From positions 2,280 to 16,548 of the forward strand of contig CAJUNT010000041.1 of the NCBI GenBank assembly GCA_910587735.1: a stretch of 14,269 nt of DNA. Direction: 5' to 3'. Source of the DNA: an uncultured Clostridia bacterium. Lineage in GTDB: Bacteria; Bacillota; Clostridia; Lachnospirales; Anaerotignaceae. The notes beneath the pieces were generated by a model that was given only the letters and a program-made list of their open reading frames with translations, did no database searches and was not told the DNA's origin. The position numbers and the translations under genes are program-made. Below are positions 13,805-14,269 of the stretch, one piece after another (positions within the stretch are counted from its first letter, which is position 1; every line of letters begins with the position of its first letter).

Positions 13805-14030
13805 TTGCGTTCGCAAAGAGTAAAGTTTTTTGTCAAACTTTTTTTCAAAAAAGTTTGTAGGGTGCGGGACAACGTCCCGCAAATAAAATATATTCTATAA
13901 AAATAATTAAATTTTTTTACTAAAATTTTAAAAATAATAATGTTCTGTTAAAACCTTGAGAGCGTTGCTCTCAAACTCTCACCCGCTTTTTGAAAAAAGC
14001 GGGGCAAAAACTTTATATTATGCGTTCGGG
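13805..14030 (+). repeat. Dispersed hairpin repeat, copy R7
   Basis: A forward copy of 226 bp. It starts TTGCGTTCGCAAAG. H1 is CAAACTTTTTT/AAAAAAGTTTG (13834-13857), H2 GCGGGAC-aac-GTCCCGC (13864-13880), H3 TTGAGAGC-gtt-GCTCTCAA (13956-13974) and H4 CCCGCTTTTT/AAAAAGCGGG (13982-14003). H5 is absent. It ends TATGCGTTCGGGATTAT. It closely resembles R6 in its second half and lies in the same orientation. Its H1 hairpin, about 50 bp past the livF stop, may serve as the operon's terminator for want of another. Confidence 0.9.
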
Positions 14031-14071
14031 ATTATATCGTAATTTTTATAATTGTGAGCAGATGTTATAAT

Positions 14072-14185
14072 ATTGTTTTGTTAAGACGTTAGAACCTTGA
14101 GGCTTCGCCTCAAACTCCACCAACTTTTGAAAAAGTTGGACAAAACTTTTAAAGGAAAACTTCGTTTTCCTAGTCGTGAACGGGA
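14072..14185 (+). repeat. Dispersed hairpin repeat, partial copy R8
   Basis: Only the 3' half of the element, placed about 40 bp after R7. H3 is TTGAGGC-ttc-GCCTCAA (14097-14113), a 7-bp stem with a different sequence from its neighbours. H4 is CCAACTTTT/AAAAGTTGG (14120-14139) and H5 GGAAAAC-ttc-GTTTTCC (14154-14170). Positions 14120-14181 match the 62-nt end module of R3 and R4, with changes only near the end. Confidence 0.85.
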
Positions 14186-14205
14186 TTTTTATAATGATTA
14201 AAATT

Positions 14206-14220
14206 GCGGGACGCTGTCCC
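14206..14220 (-). repeat. Isolated H2-type hairpin fragment
   Basis: GGGAC-gct-GTCCC (14208-14220) after TTGC is the reverse of the H2 hairpin in R6. It stands alone past R8 and could belong to a further reversed copy. The final 49 nt, to 14269, show no gene or other feature. Confidence 0.6.
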
Positions 14221-14269
14221 ATATATGGTAACTTAAGAGAAAAAACATTTCATTAATGAAAAAATATTA

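Noticed and set aside
13786..14269. Integration site or insertion sequence after livF
   Set aside because: No transposase, integrase or tRNA end is visible; the stretch is explained by R7, R8 and a hairpin fragment.

Overview
The window is AT-rich, with adenine-rich coding strands, strong AGGAGG-type ribosome binding sites and intrinsic terminators. It carries a one-gene-per-subunit Liv transporter and a DeoR-FruK-FruA fructose operon. Together these point to a low-GC Bacillota, most likely a Clostridia/Lachnospiraceae-type anaerobe. That placement is inferred from gene content and composition only; no marker gene is present. All ten genes are on the + strand. No RNA gene, transposase, CRISPR array or phage gene was seen.

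Layout. (1) 1-360: two direct copies of a hairpin-rich repeat. (2) 364-2549: an Eis-like GNAT acetyltransferase and a DUF2156 protein, closed by a hairpin terminator. (3) 2641-4189: another repeat, then a cation diffusion facilitator with a manganese-type metal site and a strong terminator. (4) 4190-8332: a gap with two 12-bp palindromes, another repeat, a well-formed promoter overlapped by a 10-bp-phased TGA array, then fruR-fruK-fruA and a terminator. Fructose would be imported as fructose-1-phosphate by FruA and converted to fructose-1,6-bisphosphate by FruK, under a DeoR-type repressor. (5) 8353-8947: an inverted repeat copy and an AT-rich leader with a promoter. (6) 8948-13785: a branched-chain amino acid ABC importer. 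The lipoprotein gene livK is separated from livHMGF by a terminator and a further repeat copy, which probably gives the binding protein a higher transcript level than the permease. (7) 13786-14269: two more repeat copies back to back.

The most unusual content is the dispersed repeat family. Seven recognisable copies (R1-R7) and one partial copy (R8), about 110-300 bp each, occur only between transcription units, plus the livK/livH junction, in both orientations. Each is a chain of short hairpins (called H1 to H5 here) joined by an AT-rich core. Between copies the stem sequences change while pairing is kept; for example H4 occurs as CCAAC/GTTGG, CCCGC/GCGGG and CAAGC/GCTTG. Copies are mosaic: two have an identical 101-bp core but different flanking hairpins. 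This looks like a MITE- or REP/BIME-like structured element, or a family of structured RNA leaders and trailers. No mobilising protein is encoded here.
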